A DNA stretch of 64,000 nucleotides from Thiobacillus sp. 63-78 (GTDB lineage: Bacteria > Pseudomonadota > Gammaproteobacteria > Burkholderiales > Thiobacillaceae), in contig MKWM01000029.1 in assembly GCA_001899765.1 (NCBI GenBank), forward strand, positions 1 to 64,000, written 5' to 3'. Numbering within the stretch: position 1 is the stretch's first letter; the number at the start of each line of letters is the position of its first letter. The position numbers and the translations under genes were made by a program. Below are positions 45,100 to 55,480 of the stretch, piece after piece. The notes below the pieces were generated by a model. The model ran no database searches and was not told the DNA's origin. It saw only the letters and a list, made by a program, of their open reading frames with translations.

Positions 45100-46596
45100 A
45101 TGACTGAACAAGACTTCTTCGACCTCGCCCGCCAGGGCTACAACCGTATTCCGCTGGTGCGCGAACTGCCCGGCGACCTGGAGACGCCGCTTTCCGTCTA
45201 CCTCAAGCTGGCCAACGCGCCCTACACCTATCTGCTCGAATCGGTGGTGGGCGGCGAGCGCTTCGGGCGCTACTCCTTCATCGGCTTGCCGGCACGCACC
45301 GTGATCCGCGTGCGCGCCCACCGGCTGACGGTGGAAACCGACGGTCAGGTGATCGAGGAGCACAGTCTGCCCGATCCACTGTCTTTCATCGGCGAATTCC
45401 AGGCGCGCTTCAAGGCTGCGCCGGTGGCGGGACTGCCGCGCTTCACCGGCGGGCTGGCCGGCTACTTCGGCTACGACACCATCCGCTATATCGAGAAGCG
45501 GCTCGCACCGGAATTCAATCAGAATCGGCCGCGCAAGGACGACGTGCTGCACACGCCGGACATCCTCTTGATGCTGACCGAAGAGCTGGCGGTGTTCGAC
45601 AATCTCGCCGGCAAGCTCTACCTCATCACCCATGCCGATCCGATGCAGCCGGATGCGTATGCGCTGGGCCATCTGCGCCTCGCCGAACTGACCGACAGGC
45701 TGAGCATGCCCGTGACGCTGCCGGACGAGCCTGCTTCCGATACGGTCGAACCGAGCTCGGAATTCGGCGAGGCCGAATTCAAGGCGGCGGTGCAGAAGGT
45801 GAGGGATTACATTGCCGCGGGCGACGTCATGCAGGTGGTGCTGTCCCAGCGCATGGCGCGACCGTTCGCCGCTTCTCCGCTGTCGTTGTACCGTGCACTG
45901 CGCAGCCTCAACCCCTCGCCCTACATGTTTTTCTACGATCTGGGCGGTTTTCATGTGGTGGGTTCGTCGCCGGAAATCCTGGTGCGCCTCGAGAGCGATC
46001 TTGTCACCCTGCGCCCCATCGCCGGCACCCGCCCGCGCGGGTTGACGCGCGAGGACGATCAGCGGCTGGCGGAGGAACTGCTGGCCGATCCCAAGGAATG
46101 CGCCGAGCATCTGCAACTGCTCGATCTCGGTCGCAACGACACCGGGCGCGTTGTCGTCACCGGCAGCGTCAGGGTGACGGAGCACATGCAGATCGAGCGC
46201 TATTCGCACGTCATGCACATCGTCTCCAACGTCGAAGGCCGGCTGAAACCCGGTTTGTCCGCGCTTGACGTGTTGCGCGCCAGCTTCCCCGCCGGCACCG
46301 TGTCGGGTGCGCCCAAGGTGCGGGCGATGGAAATCATCGACGAACTGGAACCCAGCAAGCGCGGCATCTACGCCGGCGCGGTCGGCTATCTGGGGTTCAG
46401 TGGCGACATGGATCTGGCGATCGCCATCCGCACCGCGGTGGTGAAGGACGGCATGCTCTATTCCCAGGCCGGGGCCGGCATCGTCGCCGATTCGGTGCCC
46501 GACAACGAGTGGCTGGAAACACTGAACAAGGCGCGTGCGGTCGTACGGGCGGCCGAGCTCGCGCAGGCGCGTTTTGGCCGGACAGCGGTCGAGTAG
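45100..46596 (+). CDS. trpE: Anthranilate synthase component I
   Basis: A 498-residue chorismate-using enzyme with the N-terminal Trp-binding LLES motif (YLLESV, residues 44-49) and the C-terminal catalytic segments [29 protein letters not shown] and [15 protein letters not shown]. Makes anthranilate with TrpG. trpG lies 4.9 kb downstream beyond four unrelated genes. No ribosome site precedes the ATG, which abuts element C. Confidence 0.96.
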   Translation: MTEQDFFDLARQGYNRIPLVRELPGDLETPLSVYLKLANAPYTYLLESVVGGERFGRYSFIGLPARTVIRVRAHRLTVETDGQVIEEHSLPDPLSFIGEFQARFKAAPVAGLPRFTGGLAGYFGYDTIRYIEKRLAPEFNQNRPRKDDVLHTPDILLMLTEELAVFDNLAGKLYLITHADPMQPDAYALGHLRLAELTDRLSMPVTLPDEPASDTVEPSSEFGEAEFKAAVQKVRDYIAAGDVMQVVLSQRMARPFAASPLSLYRALRSLNPSPYMFFYDLGGFHVVGSSPEILVRLESDLVTLRPIAGTRPRGLTREDDQRLAEELLADPKECAEHLQLLDLGRNDTGRVVVTGSVRVTEHMQIERYSHVMHIVSNVEGRLKPGLSALDVLRASFPAGTVSGAPKVRAMEIIDELEPSKRGIYAGAVGYLGFSGDMDLAIAIRTAVVKDGMLYSQAGAGIVADSVPDNEWLETLNKARAVVRAAELAQARFGRTAVE

Positions 46597-46600
46597 CGCG

Positions 46601-47827
46601 CTACTTCGCGGGGGTCGCGGCAGGATGCATCGCGCCGCGTGCGGCCGCACCGCTGCGAAGGTCCGGCAGGAACACGGCCAATAGCCCGATCAGCGGCAGG
46701 AACGAACACAGCGCGTACACCGTTTCGATGCCCCAGCGGTCGGCCAGCGTACCCAGCACGGCGGCGCCGATGCCGGCCAGCCCGAACGCCAGTCCGAAGA
46801 ACAGCCCCGACACGGTGCCGACCTTGCCCGGCATCAGTTCCTGCGCGTAGACCACCATGGCCGGAAAGGCCGAGGCCAGCATGAAACCGATGATCAGCGT
46901 CAGCCCGGCCGACGCCGCCAGGCTCACGTAGGGCAGCGCCAGCGTGAACGGCGCCACGCCCAGGATCGACAGCCAGATCACCCGCTTGCGGCCGATGCGG
47001 TCGCCGATCGGCCCGCCCAGCAGCGTGCCCGCCGCCACCGCGAACAGGAAGTAGAACAGGTGGTACTGCGCTTCCTGCGTGCCGATGCCGTAGTGCTGCA
47101 TCAGATAGAAAATCAGGTAGCTGCTGATGCTGGCGAGGTAGAAAAACTTGGAGAACATCAGCGCCATCAGCACCGCCAGCGTGCGCCGCACGAGCTTGCG
47201 CGGCAGATTGTGGCCGGCGGCGGCCGCGGCCTTTTTCGGCCTGCGGTGCTGGTCGCGGTACCAGATGCCGACCCCCGCCAGCACGATCATCGCCAGCAAC
47301 GCGAAGAGCGAAAACACGGCCAGACTTTTCTGGCCGTGCGGCAGCACGACCCAGGCCGCGAGCAGCGGGCCGAAGGCCGCCCCCGCGTTGCCGCCGACCT
47401 GGAAGATCGACTGCGCCAGGCCGTGCCGTCCGCCCGAGGCCATGCGCGCCACCCGCGACGCTTCCGGGTGAAAGATCGACGAGCCGCTGCCGACCAGCGC
47501 GGCGGCCAGCAGCAGCAGTGGAAACGTGGTCGCCTGCGACAGCAGGAGCAGTCCCGCCAGGGTGAAGCCCATGCCCAGTGACAGCGAGAACGGCTTCGGG
47601 TGGCGGTCGGTATAGGCGCCCACCACCGGTTGCAGCAGCGAGGCGGTGAACTGGAAGGCCAATGTGATGAGCCCGATTTGCGCGAAATTGAGATGAAGTT
47701 CGCTTTTGAACAGCGGGTAGCTCGCGATCAGCAGCGACTGCATGGTGTCGTTGAGAAAATGCGAGAAGCTGATCGCGCCCAGCACCTTGAAGGCGGTGCG
47801 GTCGGCGGCGGAATGCGCAGTTGTCAT
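46601..47827 (-). CDS. MFS transporter, fosmidomycin-resistance (Fsr) type
   Basis: A 408-residue 12-helix MFS protein with ISFSHFLNDTMQSLLIASYPL at its start and GPIGDRIGRKRV in the second half, features of the Fsr group of efflux proteins. Convergent with trpE (4-bp gap). Start at the ATG 47827, where the family-like region begins. Substrate unknown. Confidence 0.82.
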   Translation of the reverse strand: MTTAHSAADRTAFKVLGAISFSHFLNDTMQSLLIASYPLFKSELHLNFAQIGLITLAFQFTASLLQPVVGAYTDRHPKPFSLSLGMGFTLAGLLLLSQATTFPLLLLAAALVGSGSSIFHPEASRVARMASGGRHGLAQSIFQVGGNAGAAFGPLLAAWVVLPHGQKSLAVFSLFALLAMIVLAGVGIWYRDQHRRPKKAAAAAGHNLPRKLVRRTLAVLMALMFSKFFYLASISSYLIFYLMQHYGIGTQEAQYHLFYFLFAVAAGTLLGGPIGDRIGRKRVIWLSILGVAPFTLALPYVSLAASAGLTLIIGFMLASAFPAMVVYAQELMPGKVGTVSGLFFGLAFGLAGIGAAVLGTLADRWGIETVYALCSFLPLIGLLAVFLPDLRSGAAARGAMHPAATPAK

Positions 47828-47981
47828 GGCAGGATGCCCGAAAGGGTGTGAGACGTTAATTCTAGAACCAGGATGAGGGGCCGTCCCGCTGAGCCTCAGC
47901 ATCGCTTTCACACATGGACCGGTACGTACGGCGGTCTGGGGCTGAATCAGGGTTGTATGGCCTGGAGCAACCAGCCAGCGG

Positions 47982-48572
47982 CTACTTCCGTTGAGCCACG
48001 CGGGCGACCTCGCGATGACGGAAGCAATCCGTCGTGTGGTCGTTCACCAGCCCCATCGCCTGCATGTGCGCGTACACGATGGTCGAGCCGACGAACCTGA
48101 AGCCGCGCTTTTTCAGGTCCTTGCTGATCGCGTCCGACAGCAGCGTGCTGGCCGGCACTTGGTGGATGTCCGTCCACGCGTTGGCGAGGGGGCGGGCGTC
48201 CACGAAATTCCAGAAGTAGGCGTCCAGCCCGCCCACCGTTTCGCGCAGCGCCAGCGTCGCGCGCGCGTTGGTGATCGTCGATTCGATCTTCAGCCGGTTG
48301 CGCACGATGCCCGCGTCGGCCATCAGCCGCGCGACATCCGCCGCGTCGTAGCGCGCAATGCGCTCGACGTCGAAATGGTCGAACGCACGCCGGTAGCCTT
48401 CACGTTTCTTCAGGATGGTGAGCCACGACAGCCCCGCCTGCGCGCCTTCCAGCGTCAGCAGTTCGAACAGCGCGCGCTCGTCATGCAGCGGCACGCCCCA
48501 TTCCTCGTCGTGGTAGGCGCGGTAGAGCGGGTCGGGACTGCACCAGGCGCAGCGGGTAAGGCATGCCTGCAT
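47982..48572 (-). CDS. tag: DNA-3-methyladenine glycosylase I
   Basis: A 196-residue Tag enzyme with the zinc-snap Cys in RCAWCSPDPLY, the HDEEWG segment, Glu/Trp residues of the alkylbase pocket (EGAQAGLSWLTILKKR) and the C-terminal His/Cys of HTTDCFRH. Removes 3-methyladenine from DNA. The ATG at 48572 gives the usual length; an earlier ATG would overlap fisR. Confidence 0.93.
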   Translation of the reverse strand: MQACLTRCAWCSPDPLYRAYHDEEWGVPLHDERALFELLTLEGAQAGLSWLTILKKREGYRRAFDHFDVERIARYDAADVARLMADAGIVRNRLKIESTITNARATLALRETVGGLDAYFWNFVDARPLANAWTDIHQVPASTLLSDAISKDLKKRGFRFVGSTIVYAHMQAMGLVNDHTTDCFRHREVARVAQRK

Positions 48573-48621
48573 GCTGGCCGCCGATGCGGCGGTCTGTGAA
48601 TTGCCGTGCGGGTTTGCGCGT

Positions 48622-49941
48622 TCAGCGGCCCAGGCCATGTTGTTTCAGCTTGCGGTACAGCGTGCGCTCGGTGACGCCCAGCGCGGCGGCGACGCGGGCG
48701 CGATGGCCCTGGTGCGCGTCGAGCAGGGATTGCAGGTGCGCGCGTTCCATGTCGCGCAGCGAGATCCGGGCGCCGAGGTGGTCGGGCGGCGCGGGCGACA
48801 TGCCTGCCGGCAGCCGCAGATCCGCCGCGCGGATGGTGCCGTCACGGCAGTTGAGGACGGCATGCTGCAGCAGGTTGCGCAGTTCGCGCACGTTGCCGGG
48901 GAAATCGTAGGCTTGCAATGCCGAGACGGCATCGGGCGCGAGCCGGCAGGTGCTTTGCCCGCCGGTCAGCCGTTTCAGCAGGAAAATCGCCAGGTCGGGG
49001 AGGTCGGCGGCGCGCTCGCGCAACGGCGGCAGGGTCACATCGATACCGGCCAGCCGGTAATACAGATCGAGCCGGTAGCGCCTGGCATCGACTTCGTCCA
49101 GCAGCTTGCGGTTGGTCGCCGATACCACGCGCACATTGGCGGTCAGCGTTCGTATCCCGCCGACACGGCGGAATTCGCCGGTTTCCAGCACGCGCAGCAG
49201 CTTGGCCTGCATCGCCAGCGGAATCTCGCCCACTTCGTCGAGGAACAGGGTGCCGTTGTCGGCGAGTTCGAACAGGCCTTTTTTCAGGCCGCTGCTGCCG
49301 GAAAACGCCCCGCGCTCGTGGCCGAATAATTCGCTCTCGAACAGGTTCTCCGGCACCGCCGCGCAATTGATGACAATGAATGCCATCCCGGCGCGATTCG
49401 AGCGCGCATGGATGAAACGTGCGGCGAGTTCCTTGCCGACGCCGCTCTCGCCGTACAGCAGGATCGATGCCTCGCTCTCGGCCACGCGAGCCAGCTTGTC
49501 GACGCAGGCCATGAAGGCGGGCGACTGTCCGATCATCTGCATGGCATCGCATTCGCTGCCTGCCTGGGCTTCCAGCGGGAACAACTGCTCGCCCAGATAG
49601 ATCTCGCCCGCCGCGCCGCGCAGGCGGTGCCCGCGTATGCGGGTGCGTTCGGGCTGATTGTCGGCGTGGTAATGGGTGTGCAGGACTTCGACCGCCTCGT
49701 CCCGGGTGAACAGTGCCTGGTGCGGACACTGTTCGCCATTTTCGTGGCAGGGTCGTTGCGAGTGGTGGGATACCGCGTGGCAGAGTTTGCCGACGATGGC
49801 CGCGGGGGTCATCCCGTAGGCATCGCAGTAACGCTGGTTGGCGGCGACGATACGGTAGCGGCGGTCGATGACCACGAACGGCTGCTCATGCGTATCGATC
49901 AGGCTCTGGAAGTCGATATCCATGGATGAGACACCTGTCAT
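48622..49941 (-). CDS. fisR: FisR-type sigma-54-dependent sulfide/polysulfide-responsive activator
   Basis: A 439-residue enhancer-binding protein. The N-terminal PAS-like sensor (1-110) carries Cys54, Cys65 and Cys72, whose 11- and 7-residue spacing equals the Cys53/64/71 described for Cupriavidus FisR. The AAA+ domain has Walker A GESGVGKE, a GAFSG loop (Ser for the usual Thr of GAFTG) and Walker B TLFLDEVGE. A Fis-type HTH (RVAAALGVTERTLYRKLKQHGL) ends the protein. ATG 49941 has GAGGA upstream; ATG 49923 is an alternative. Divergent from sqr, which has a sigma-54 promoter. Confidence 0.88.
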   Translation of the reverse strand: MTGVSSMDIDFQSLIDTHEQPFVVIDRRYRIVAANQRYCDAYGMTPAAIVGKLCHAVSHHSQRPCHENGEQCPHQALFTRDEAVEVLHTHYHADNQPERTRIRGHRLRGAAGEIYLGEQLFPLEAQAGSECDAMQMIGQSPAFMACVDKLARVAESEASILLYGESGVGKELAARFIHARSNRAGMAFIVINCAAVPENLFESELFGHERGAFSGSSGLKKGLFELADNGTLFLDEVGEIPLAMQAKLLRVLETGEFRRVGGIRTLTANVRVVSATNRKLLDEVDARRYRLDLYYRLAGIDVTLPPLRERAADLPDLAIFLLKRLTGGQSTCRLAPDAVSALQAYDFPGNVRELRNLLQHAVLNCRDGTIRAADLRLPAGMSPAPPDHLGARISLRDMERAHLQSLLDAHQGHRARVAAALGVTERTLYRKLKQHGLGR

Positions 49942-49956
49942 GACAATTCCTCAAAA

Positions 49957-49980
49957 TGACATGACGCACTGGCCATGTCA
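49957..49980. promoter_or_regulatory. Probable FisR upstream activating site
   Basis: TGACATG (49957-49963) and CATGTCA (49974-49980) form an inverted repeat with a 10-bp spacer centred about 83 bp before the predicted sqr transcription start. A related perfect palindrome TGTCATGACA lies at 49936-49945 over the fisR start codon and could mediate autoregulation. Confidence 0.6.
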
Positions 49981-50025
49981 AATCCGTTTGCCCCGGCAAG
50001 CCGCATGCGGGAGGCTTTTTTATGG

Positions 50026-50041
50026 AGGCATGCATATTGCT
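50026..50041 (+). promoter_or_regulatory. Sigma-54 promoter of sqr
   Basis: AGGCATG-N4-TTGCT matches the -24/-12 consensus (TGGCACG-N4-TTGCW) with GG and GC exactly 10 bp apart. Expected start near 50052, 37 bp before the sqr ATG. Sits between the FisR-like activator and its likely target. Confidence 0.8.
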
Positions 50042-50088
50042 TTATAGGGATTGCAACATCCACTCAACATCAACCAAAGAGACGGAAC

Positions 50089-51357
50089 ATGGCACATATC
50101 GTTATTCTGGGAGCGGGCGTGGGCGGCATGACCATGGCCTATGAAATGCGTGAAACGGCACGTGCGGAAGACAGGATCACGGTGATTTCGAATCTGCCGT
50201 ATTTCCAGTTCACCCCGTCCAACCCCTGGGTCGCGGTGAACTGGCGCAAGCGCGACGACGTCACGATTCCCGCCGCACCCTATCTGAACAAGAAAAATAT
50301 CGACTTCATCGCGGTCGGCGCGGCGCGCGTGCATCCCGAGAAGAATCAACTGGAACTCACCGACGGCCAGATCGTGGACTACGACTTCCTCGTCATCGCG
50401 ACCGGGCCCAAGCTGGCTTTCGACGAGGTGCCGGGACTGGGGCCGGAAGGCCATACCCAGTCGGTCTGCCAGGTCGAGCACGCCGTCACGGCAGGCCGCG
50501 CATGGGAAACGTTCGTGCAGGCACCGGGCCCCGTCGTGGTGGGGGCGGTGCAGGGCGCGTCGTGCTATGGCCCGGCTTACGAGTTCGCCATGATCATGGA
50601 CGCCGATCTGCGTAAACGGAAGATTCGCGATCGCGTACCCATGACCTATGTCACGGCCGAACCCTACATCGGGCATCTGGGACTGGGGGGCGTCGGCGAC
50701 TCCAAGGGCATGATGGAATCCGTGATGCGAGAGCGCCACATCAAGTGGATCTGCAATGCCAAGGTCACCAAGGTCGAAGCGGGAAAGATGTTCGTCGCCG
50801 AGCACAATGATCAAGGCGAAGTCATCAAGGAACACGAGCTTCCGTTCGCGTATTCCATGATGCTGCCGGCGTTCAAGGGGATCGATGCCGTGTTCGGCAT
50901 CGAGGGGCTCACCAATCCCCGCGGTTTCATCATCATCGATCCTTATCAGCGCAATCCCAAGTATCTGAATATCTACTCGGTCGGCGTGTGCGTGGCCATC
51001 CCGCCGGTCGAGCCTACGCCGGTGCCGGTCGGCGCGCCGAAAACCGGCTACATGATCGAATCCATGGTCACCGCCACGGCGCACAATATCCGCGCCGTGC
51101 TGGATGGCCGCGAACCCACCGAGAAAGCCACCTGGAATGCCATCTGCCTGGCGGACTTCGGCGATACCGGCGCGGCCTTCGTGGCGCTGCCGCAGATCCC
51201 GCCGCGCAACGTCAACTGGTTCAAGGAAGGGAAATGGGTGCACCTGGCCAAAATTGCGTTCGAGAAATACTTCATGCGCAAGATGAAGAAGGGCTCGACC
51301 GAGCCGCTGTACGAGAAATATGTGTTGGGCCTGATGGGGATCAAGAAGCTCAAGTAA
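50089..51357 (+). CDS. sqr: Sulfide:quinone oxidoreductase, type I
   Basis: A 422-residue membrane-associated flavoprotein with FAD motif LGAGVGGMT (7-15) and all three redox cysteines at Cys127 (SVCQVEH), Cys159 ([11 protein letters not shown]) and Cys353 ([12 protein letters not shown]), matching Cys128/160/356 of Acidithiobacillus SQR. It oxidises sulfide to (poly)sulfide and reduces quinone on the membrane surface; the amphipathic C-terminus ([21 protein letters not shown]) likely anchors it. Divergent from fisR, with its own sigma-54 promoter and terminator. Confidence 0.95.
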   Translation: MAHIVILGAGVGGMTMAYEMRETARAEDRITVISNLPYFQFTPSNPWVAVNWRKRDDVTIPAAPYLNKKNIDFIAVGAARVHPEKNQLELTDGQIVDYDFLVIATGPKLAFDEVPGLGPEGHTQSVCQVEHAVTAGRAWETFVQAPGPVVVGAVQGASCYGPAYEFAMIMDADLRKRKIRDRVPMTYVTAEPYIGHLGLGGVGDSKGMMESVMRERHIKWICNAKVTKVEAGKMFVAEHNDQGEVIKEHELPFAYSMMLPAFKGIDAVFGIEGLTNPRGFIIIDPYQRNPKYLNIYSVGVCVAIPPVEPTPVPVGAPKTGYMIESMVTATAHNIRAVLDGREPTEKATWNAICLADFGDTGAAFVALPQIPPRNVNWFKEGKWVHLAKIAFEKYFMRKMKKGSTEPLYEKYVLGLMGIKKLK

Positions 51358-51380
51358 GGCTGCCCGCAAGGCTTGTCCCA

Positions 51381-51403
51381 AAGCGCCTTCGGGCGCTTTT
51401 TTT
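51381..51403 (+). terminator. Intrinsic terminator after sqr
   Basis: Stem AAGCGCC / GGCGCTT with TTCG loop (51381-51398) followed by a seven-T run. Ends the sqr transcript before the trpG promoter. Confidence 0.9.
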
Positions 51404-51404
51404 G

Positions 51405-51433
51405 TGGGTGCGGAGCAGGCTGCCGGCTATAAT
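51405..51433 (+). promoter_or_regulatory. Probable sigma-70 promoter of trpGDC
   Basis: A perfect -10 TATAAT at 51428-51433 follows the sqr terminator; the -35 (about 51405-51410) is poor. Needed because trpGDC are detached from trpE here. Confidence 0.5.
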
Positions 51434-51470
51434 TCGCGGCTCTTGGCGCCGCGCCGCCGAAGGACATCCC

Positions 51471-52040
51471 ATGCTTTTGATGATCGACAACTACGACAGC
51501 TTCACCTACAACCTCGTGCAGTATCTCGGCGAACTGGGCGAAGACGTCAGGGTGATCCGCAACGACGAAATCGACCTCGCCGGGATCGCCGACATGCGCC
51601 CCGACCACATCGTGGTGTCGCCCGGCCCCTGCACGCCCAACGAGGCAGGGGTGTCGGTCCCGCTGATCGGCGAATTCGCCGGGAAAATCCCCATCCTCGG
51701 CGTCTGCCTTGGCCACCAGAGCATCGGCCAGGCTTTTGGCGGCCGCATCGTGCGCGCGAAGGAACCGATGCACGGCAAGACCTCGCTGATTCATCATCTG
51801 GACGCGGGCGTATTCAAGGGATTGCCCGAGCCGTTCCGCGCCACGCGCTATCACTCCCTGGTCATCGAACGCGAGACGCTGCCGGATTGCCTCGACATCA
51901 CGGCCTGGACCGATGATGGCGAAATCATGGGTGTGCGTCACAAGACGCTGGCGATCGAGGGCGTCCAGTTCCATCCCGAGTCCATTCTCACCGAGCACGG
52001 GCACGCCCTGCTGGCGAATTTTCTGAAAGGCACCCGATGA
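51471..52040 (+). CDS. trpG: Anthranilate synthase component II (glutamine amidotransferase)
   Basis: A 189-residue class I amidotransferase with nucleophile Cys79 in GVCLGHQ and the His/Glu pair in GVQFHPES. Supplies ammonia to TrpE. AAGGA at 51460-51464 precedes ATG 51471. Its stop overlaps trpD. May also serve folate synthesis as PabA. Confidence 0.95.
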   Translation: MLLMIDNYDSFTYNLVQYLGELGEDVRVIRNDEIDLAGIADMRPDHIVVSPGPCTPNEAGVSVPLIGEFAGKIPILGVCLGHQSIGQAFGGRIVRAKEPMHGKTSLIHHLDAGVFKGLPEPFRATRYHSLVIERETLPDCLDITAWTDDGEIMGVRHKTLAIEGVQFHPESILTEHGHALLANFLKGTR

Positions 52041-53068
52041 TCACGCCGCAGCAGGCGCTCACCCGGCTGGTCGAGCAGCGCGAAATCTTCCATGACGAGA
52101 TGCTGTCGCTGATGCGCCAGATCATGCGCGGCGAACTCACCCCGGTGCAGGTTTCCGGCATTCTCACGGGGCTCAGGGTGAAGAAGGAAACCGTGGGCGA
52201 GATCGCCGCGGCGGCCCAGGTGATGCGCGAATTCGCCGCCACGGTGCCGGCACGGAACGGCGCGCATCTGGTCGATACCTGCGGCACCGGCGGCGACGCC
52301 GCGCATACCTTCAACATTTCCACCGCCGCCGCGTTCGTCGCGGCGGCGGCCGGGGCGCGGGTCGCCAAGCACGGCGGGCGCTCGGTCTCTTCCACCAGCG
52401 GCAGCGCCGACGTACTGGAAGCGCTGGGCGTGAATCTCAACCTGACTCCCGGGCAGGTGGCCGAGAGCATCGACACGATCGGCATCGGGTTCATGTTCGC
52501 GCCCAACTTCCACGGCGCCATGAAACACGCCGCGCCGGTGCGGCGCGAGCTGGGCGTACGCACGCTGTTCAACATCCTCGGCCCGCTGACCAATCCGGCG
52601 GGCGCGCCGCACCAGTTGCTGGGCGTGTTCCACCCGGATCTGGTCGGCATTCTGGTACGTGTGCTGCAACGCCTCGGCAGCCGCCACGTCATGGTGGTGC
52701 ACGGTTCCGACGGCATGGACGAGATCACCTTGAGCGGCGAGACCCTGATCGGCGAACTGAAGGATGGCGAGGTCACCGAATATACGATCCGCCCGGCCGA
52801 GTTCGGGCTGGAGACCAGCGCCAGCGAGGTGCTGAAGGTATGGGATGCGGCACAGGCCCGGGACATGCTGCTCGGCGTGCTCGACGGACTGCCGGGACCG
52901 GCATGCGACATCGTGTTGCTTAATGCCGGCGCCACCCTCTACGTGGCCGATCGTGCCGCCACCCTGGGCGAGGGCATCGAACTGGCGCGCGAAGCCATCC
53001 GCAGTGGCGCCGCGCGCGAAAAGCTGCGGCAGCTGGTGGCCTTCTCCCATCGTGCAGTGGAGGGCTAG
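52037..53068 (+). CDS. trpD: Anthranilate phosphoribosyltransferase
   Basis: A 343-residue enzyme with the PRPP-binding [17 protein letters not shown] and [21 protein letters not shown] segments. Adds phosphoribose to anthranilate. ATGA overlap with trpG. Confidence 0.97.
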   Translation: MITPQQALTRLVEQREIFHDEMLSLMRQIMRGELTPVQVSGILTGLRVKKETVGEIAAAAQVMREFAATVPARNGAHLVDTCGTGGDAAHTFNISTAAAFVAAAAGARVAKHGGRSVSSTSGSADVLEALGVNLNLTPGQVAESIDTIGIGFMFAPNFHGAMKHAAPVRRELGVRTLFNILGPLTNPAGAPHQLLGVFHPDLVGILVRVLQRLGSRHVMVVHGSDGMDEITLSGETLIGELKDGEVTEYTIRPAEFGLETSASEVLKVWDAAQARDMLLGVLDGLPGPACDIVLLNAGATLYVADRAATLGEGIELAREAIRSGAAREKLRQLVAFSHRAVEG

Positions 53069-53073
53069 GCGCG

Positions 53074-53862
53074 ATGTCCGACATTCTCGACAAGATCCTC
53101 GCCACCAAGCGTGCCGAAATCGCTGCCGGACTTGCCGGCGTGCCGCTCGCCGAGATGCGGGCGCGTGCCGAGGCCGCCGCGCCACCGCGTGACTTCGTCG
53201 GCGCCCTGCGCACGAAGCTCGCGGCCGATCAGCCTGCGGTCATCGCCGAAATCAAGAAAGCCAGCCCGTCCAGGGGGGTGATCCGGCCCGATTTCAGACC
53301 CGCCGCGATCGCGGCCAGTTACGAGGCGGGTGGCGCCGCCTGCCTGTCGGTGCTGACCGACCGCGACTACTTCCAGGGCAGCGCCGCGTATCTGGAAGAG
53401 GCGCGGGCCGCGTGTACGCTGCCGGTGCTGCGCAAGGATTTCATCATCGATACGTATCAGGTCTACGAAGCGCGGGCGATGGGGGCGGACTGCATCCTGC
53501 TGATCGCCGCCGCGCTGGACCTGCCGGCGATGCAGGCGCTGGAAATGCTGGCAACCGAACTGGGGATGGCAGTGCTGGTGGAGTCGCACAACGCCGCGGA
53601 ACTCGACGCCGCGCTGCAATTGAAAACGCCGCTGCAGGGCATCAACAATCGCAATCTGCGCAGCTTCGAGGTCAGCCTCGACACCACGCTGGCGCTGCTG
53701 CCCGGGATCGGCAGGGATCGCATCGTCATCACCGAATCGGGCATTCTCGCGCCGGCCGACGTCGCCACGATGCGCCGCCATCAGGTCAATGGCTTCCTGG
53801 TCGGCGAGGCCTTCATGCGCGCGGCCGATCCGGGCGCCGCGCTCGCCCGCCTCTTCGCCTGA
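53074..53862 (+). CDS. trpC: Indole-3-glycerol-phosphate synthase
   Basis: A 262-residue TIM barrel with [33 protein letters not shown] and ITESGI motifs. Converts CdRP to indole glycerol phosphate. Five bases after trpD; monofunctional (no TrpF part). Convergent with the HerA-like gene. Confidence 0.97.
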   Translation: MSDILDKILATKRAEIAAGLAGVPLAEMRARAEAAAPPRDFVGALRTKLAADQPAVIAEIKKASPSRGVIRPDFRPAAIAASYEAGGAACLSVLTDRDYFQGSAAYLEEARAACTLPVLRKDFIIDTYQVYEARAMGADCILLIAAALDLPAMQALEMLATELGMAVLVESHNAAELDAALQLKTPLQGINNRNLRSFEVSLDTTLALLPGIGRDRIVITESGILAPADVATMRRHQVNGFLVGEAFMRAADPGAALARLFA

Positions 53863-53873
53863 TCAGAAATCGC

Positions 53874-55364
53874 TCAGCGTTTATTGCCGAACAGGCTGCC
53901 GAGCACGCCGCGTATGAGGCTGCGGCCGACCTGGCTGCCGATGGAACGGGCGGCGGATTTCGCCATGGCTTCGGCCATCCCCTGGCGGCGACCGTTTCCG
54001 ATCAGGATCTCGCCCAGTACCCCGCCGAGCCCGCCTTCCGCTGCGGGTTGCGCGGCGGCCTTGGCCTGCTGCGCCGCCTGCGCAGAGTGTTCCGCGCGCG
54101 CTTTCAGCGTTTCGTAGGCGGACTCGCGGTCGACGGGTTTGTCGTAGGTGCCTGCCACCAGCGAGGTCTGGATCAGCTGCTTGCGCTGGGCATCGGTGAT
54201 CGGGCCGATCTGCCCTTGCGGCGGCACGATGAAGGCGCGTTCGACCACGCCGGGGCGGCCTTTCCCGTCGAGCAGCGACACCAGCGCCTCGCCCACGCCG
54301 AGTTCGGTGATGGCGGCGGCTTCGTCGAGCGCCGGGTTGTCGCGCATGGTCTCGGCCGCGGCCTTCACGGCCTTCTGGTCGCGCGGCGAGAAGGCGCGCA
54401 GCGCGTGCTGCACGCGGTTGCCGAGTTGCGACAGCACCTTGTCGGGCACGTCCGCCGGGTTCTGGGTGACGAAGTAGACGCCGACACCCTTGGAGCGGAT
54501 CAGCCGCACCACCTGCTCGATTTTTTCCACCAGCGCGTCGGGCGCGTCGTTGAACAGGAGGTGGGCTTCGTCGAAGAAGAACACCAGCTTGGGTTTGTCG
54601 AGGTCGCCGGCTTCGGGCAGATGTTCGAACAGTTCGGACAGCAGCCACAACAGCAAGGTGGCGTATAGCTTGGGGGACTGCATCAGTTTGTCGGCCGCCA
54701 GGATGTTGATGACGCCGCGTCCGCGATCGGTCTGGATCAGGTCGGCGATGTTCAGCATCGGCTCGCCGAAGATCTGCTCGCCGCCCTGCGATTCCAGCGC
54801 CAGCAGACCGCGCTGGATGGCGCCGATGGAGGCGGACGACACGTTGCCGTAGTCGGTGGTGAACTGCCTGGCGTTCTCGCCGACGTAGGCCAGCATCGCG
54901 CGCAGATCCTTCAGGTCGAGCAGCAAGAGACCGTTGTCGTCGGCCACCTTGAACACCAGGTTGAGCACTCCGCTTTGGGTGTCGTTGAGGTCCAGCATGC
55001 GCCCCAGCAGCAGTGGCCCCATGTCGGACACGGTGGCGCGCACCGGATGCCCGCTGGCTCCGAATGGATCCCACAGGGTCACCGGATAGCCCTGGTAGGT
55101 GAAGCCGTCGAGCTTGAGCGATGCGACCCGCTCGGCTACCCTGGCATTGCCGCCGCCGGGCTGTGAGATGCCCGACAGATCGCCCTTCACGTCGGACATG
55201 AAGCAGGGCACGCCGATGCGGGAGAAATGTTCGGCCAGCGTCTGCAGGGTGACGGTCTTGCCGGTACCGGTCGCGCCGGTGATGAGACCGTGGCGGTTGG
55301 CCATCTGCGGCAGCAGGACGAGGTCGGTGGTGGCGTTCCGGGCGACGAGCAGCGGTTCGGTCAT
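53874..55364 (-). CDS. HerA-like DUF853 ATPase
   Basis: A 496-residue P-loop ATPase with Walker A GATGTGKT (30-37), SDVKGDLSG, Walker [12 protein letters not shown] and ANTIpode-type TQNPADVPD sensor region, then an Ala-rich C-terminal tail ending [11 protein letters not shown]. Members of DUF853 resemble HerA/FtsK translocases; the cellular role is not established. The product is of family length, with no nuclease gene beside it. Confidence 0.87.
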   Translation of the reverse strand: MTEPLLVARNATTDLVLLPQMANRHGLITGATGTGKTVTLQTLAEHFSRIGVPCFMSDVKGDLSGISQPGGGNARVAERVASLKLDGFTYQGYPVTLWDPFGASGHPVRATVSDMGPLLLGRMLDLNDTQSGVLNLVFKVADDNGLLLLDLKDLRAMLAYVGENARQFTTDYGNVSSASIGAIQRGLLALESQGGEQIFGEPMLNIADLIQTDRGRGVINILAADKLMQSPKLYATLLLWLLSELFEHLPEAGDLDKPKLVFFFDEAHLLFNDAPDALVEKIEQVVRLIRSKGVGVYFVTQNPADVPDKVLSQLGNRVQHALRAFSPRDQKAVKAAAETMRDNPALDEAAAITELGVGEALVSLLDGKGRPGVVERAFIVPPQGQIGPITDAQRKQLIQTSLVAGTYDKPVDRESAYETLKARAEHSAQAAQQAKAAAQPAAEGGLGGVLGEILIGNGRRQGMAEAMAKSAARSIGSQVGRSLIRGVLGSLFGNKR

Positions 55365-55480
55365 GGCGTATCCTGCGGTGGCGATATGCGGATTCTATCG
55401 AGTTCGACGGCCACGTGCCCCGGGCAAGGAAGGGAAACCGGTGCTAGTGTGCAGGGTATTTCAGAAAAAGAGGAAAATTC

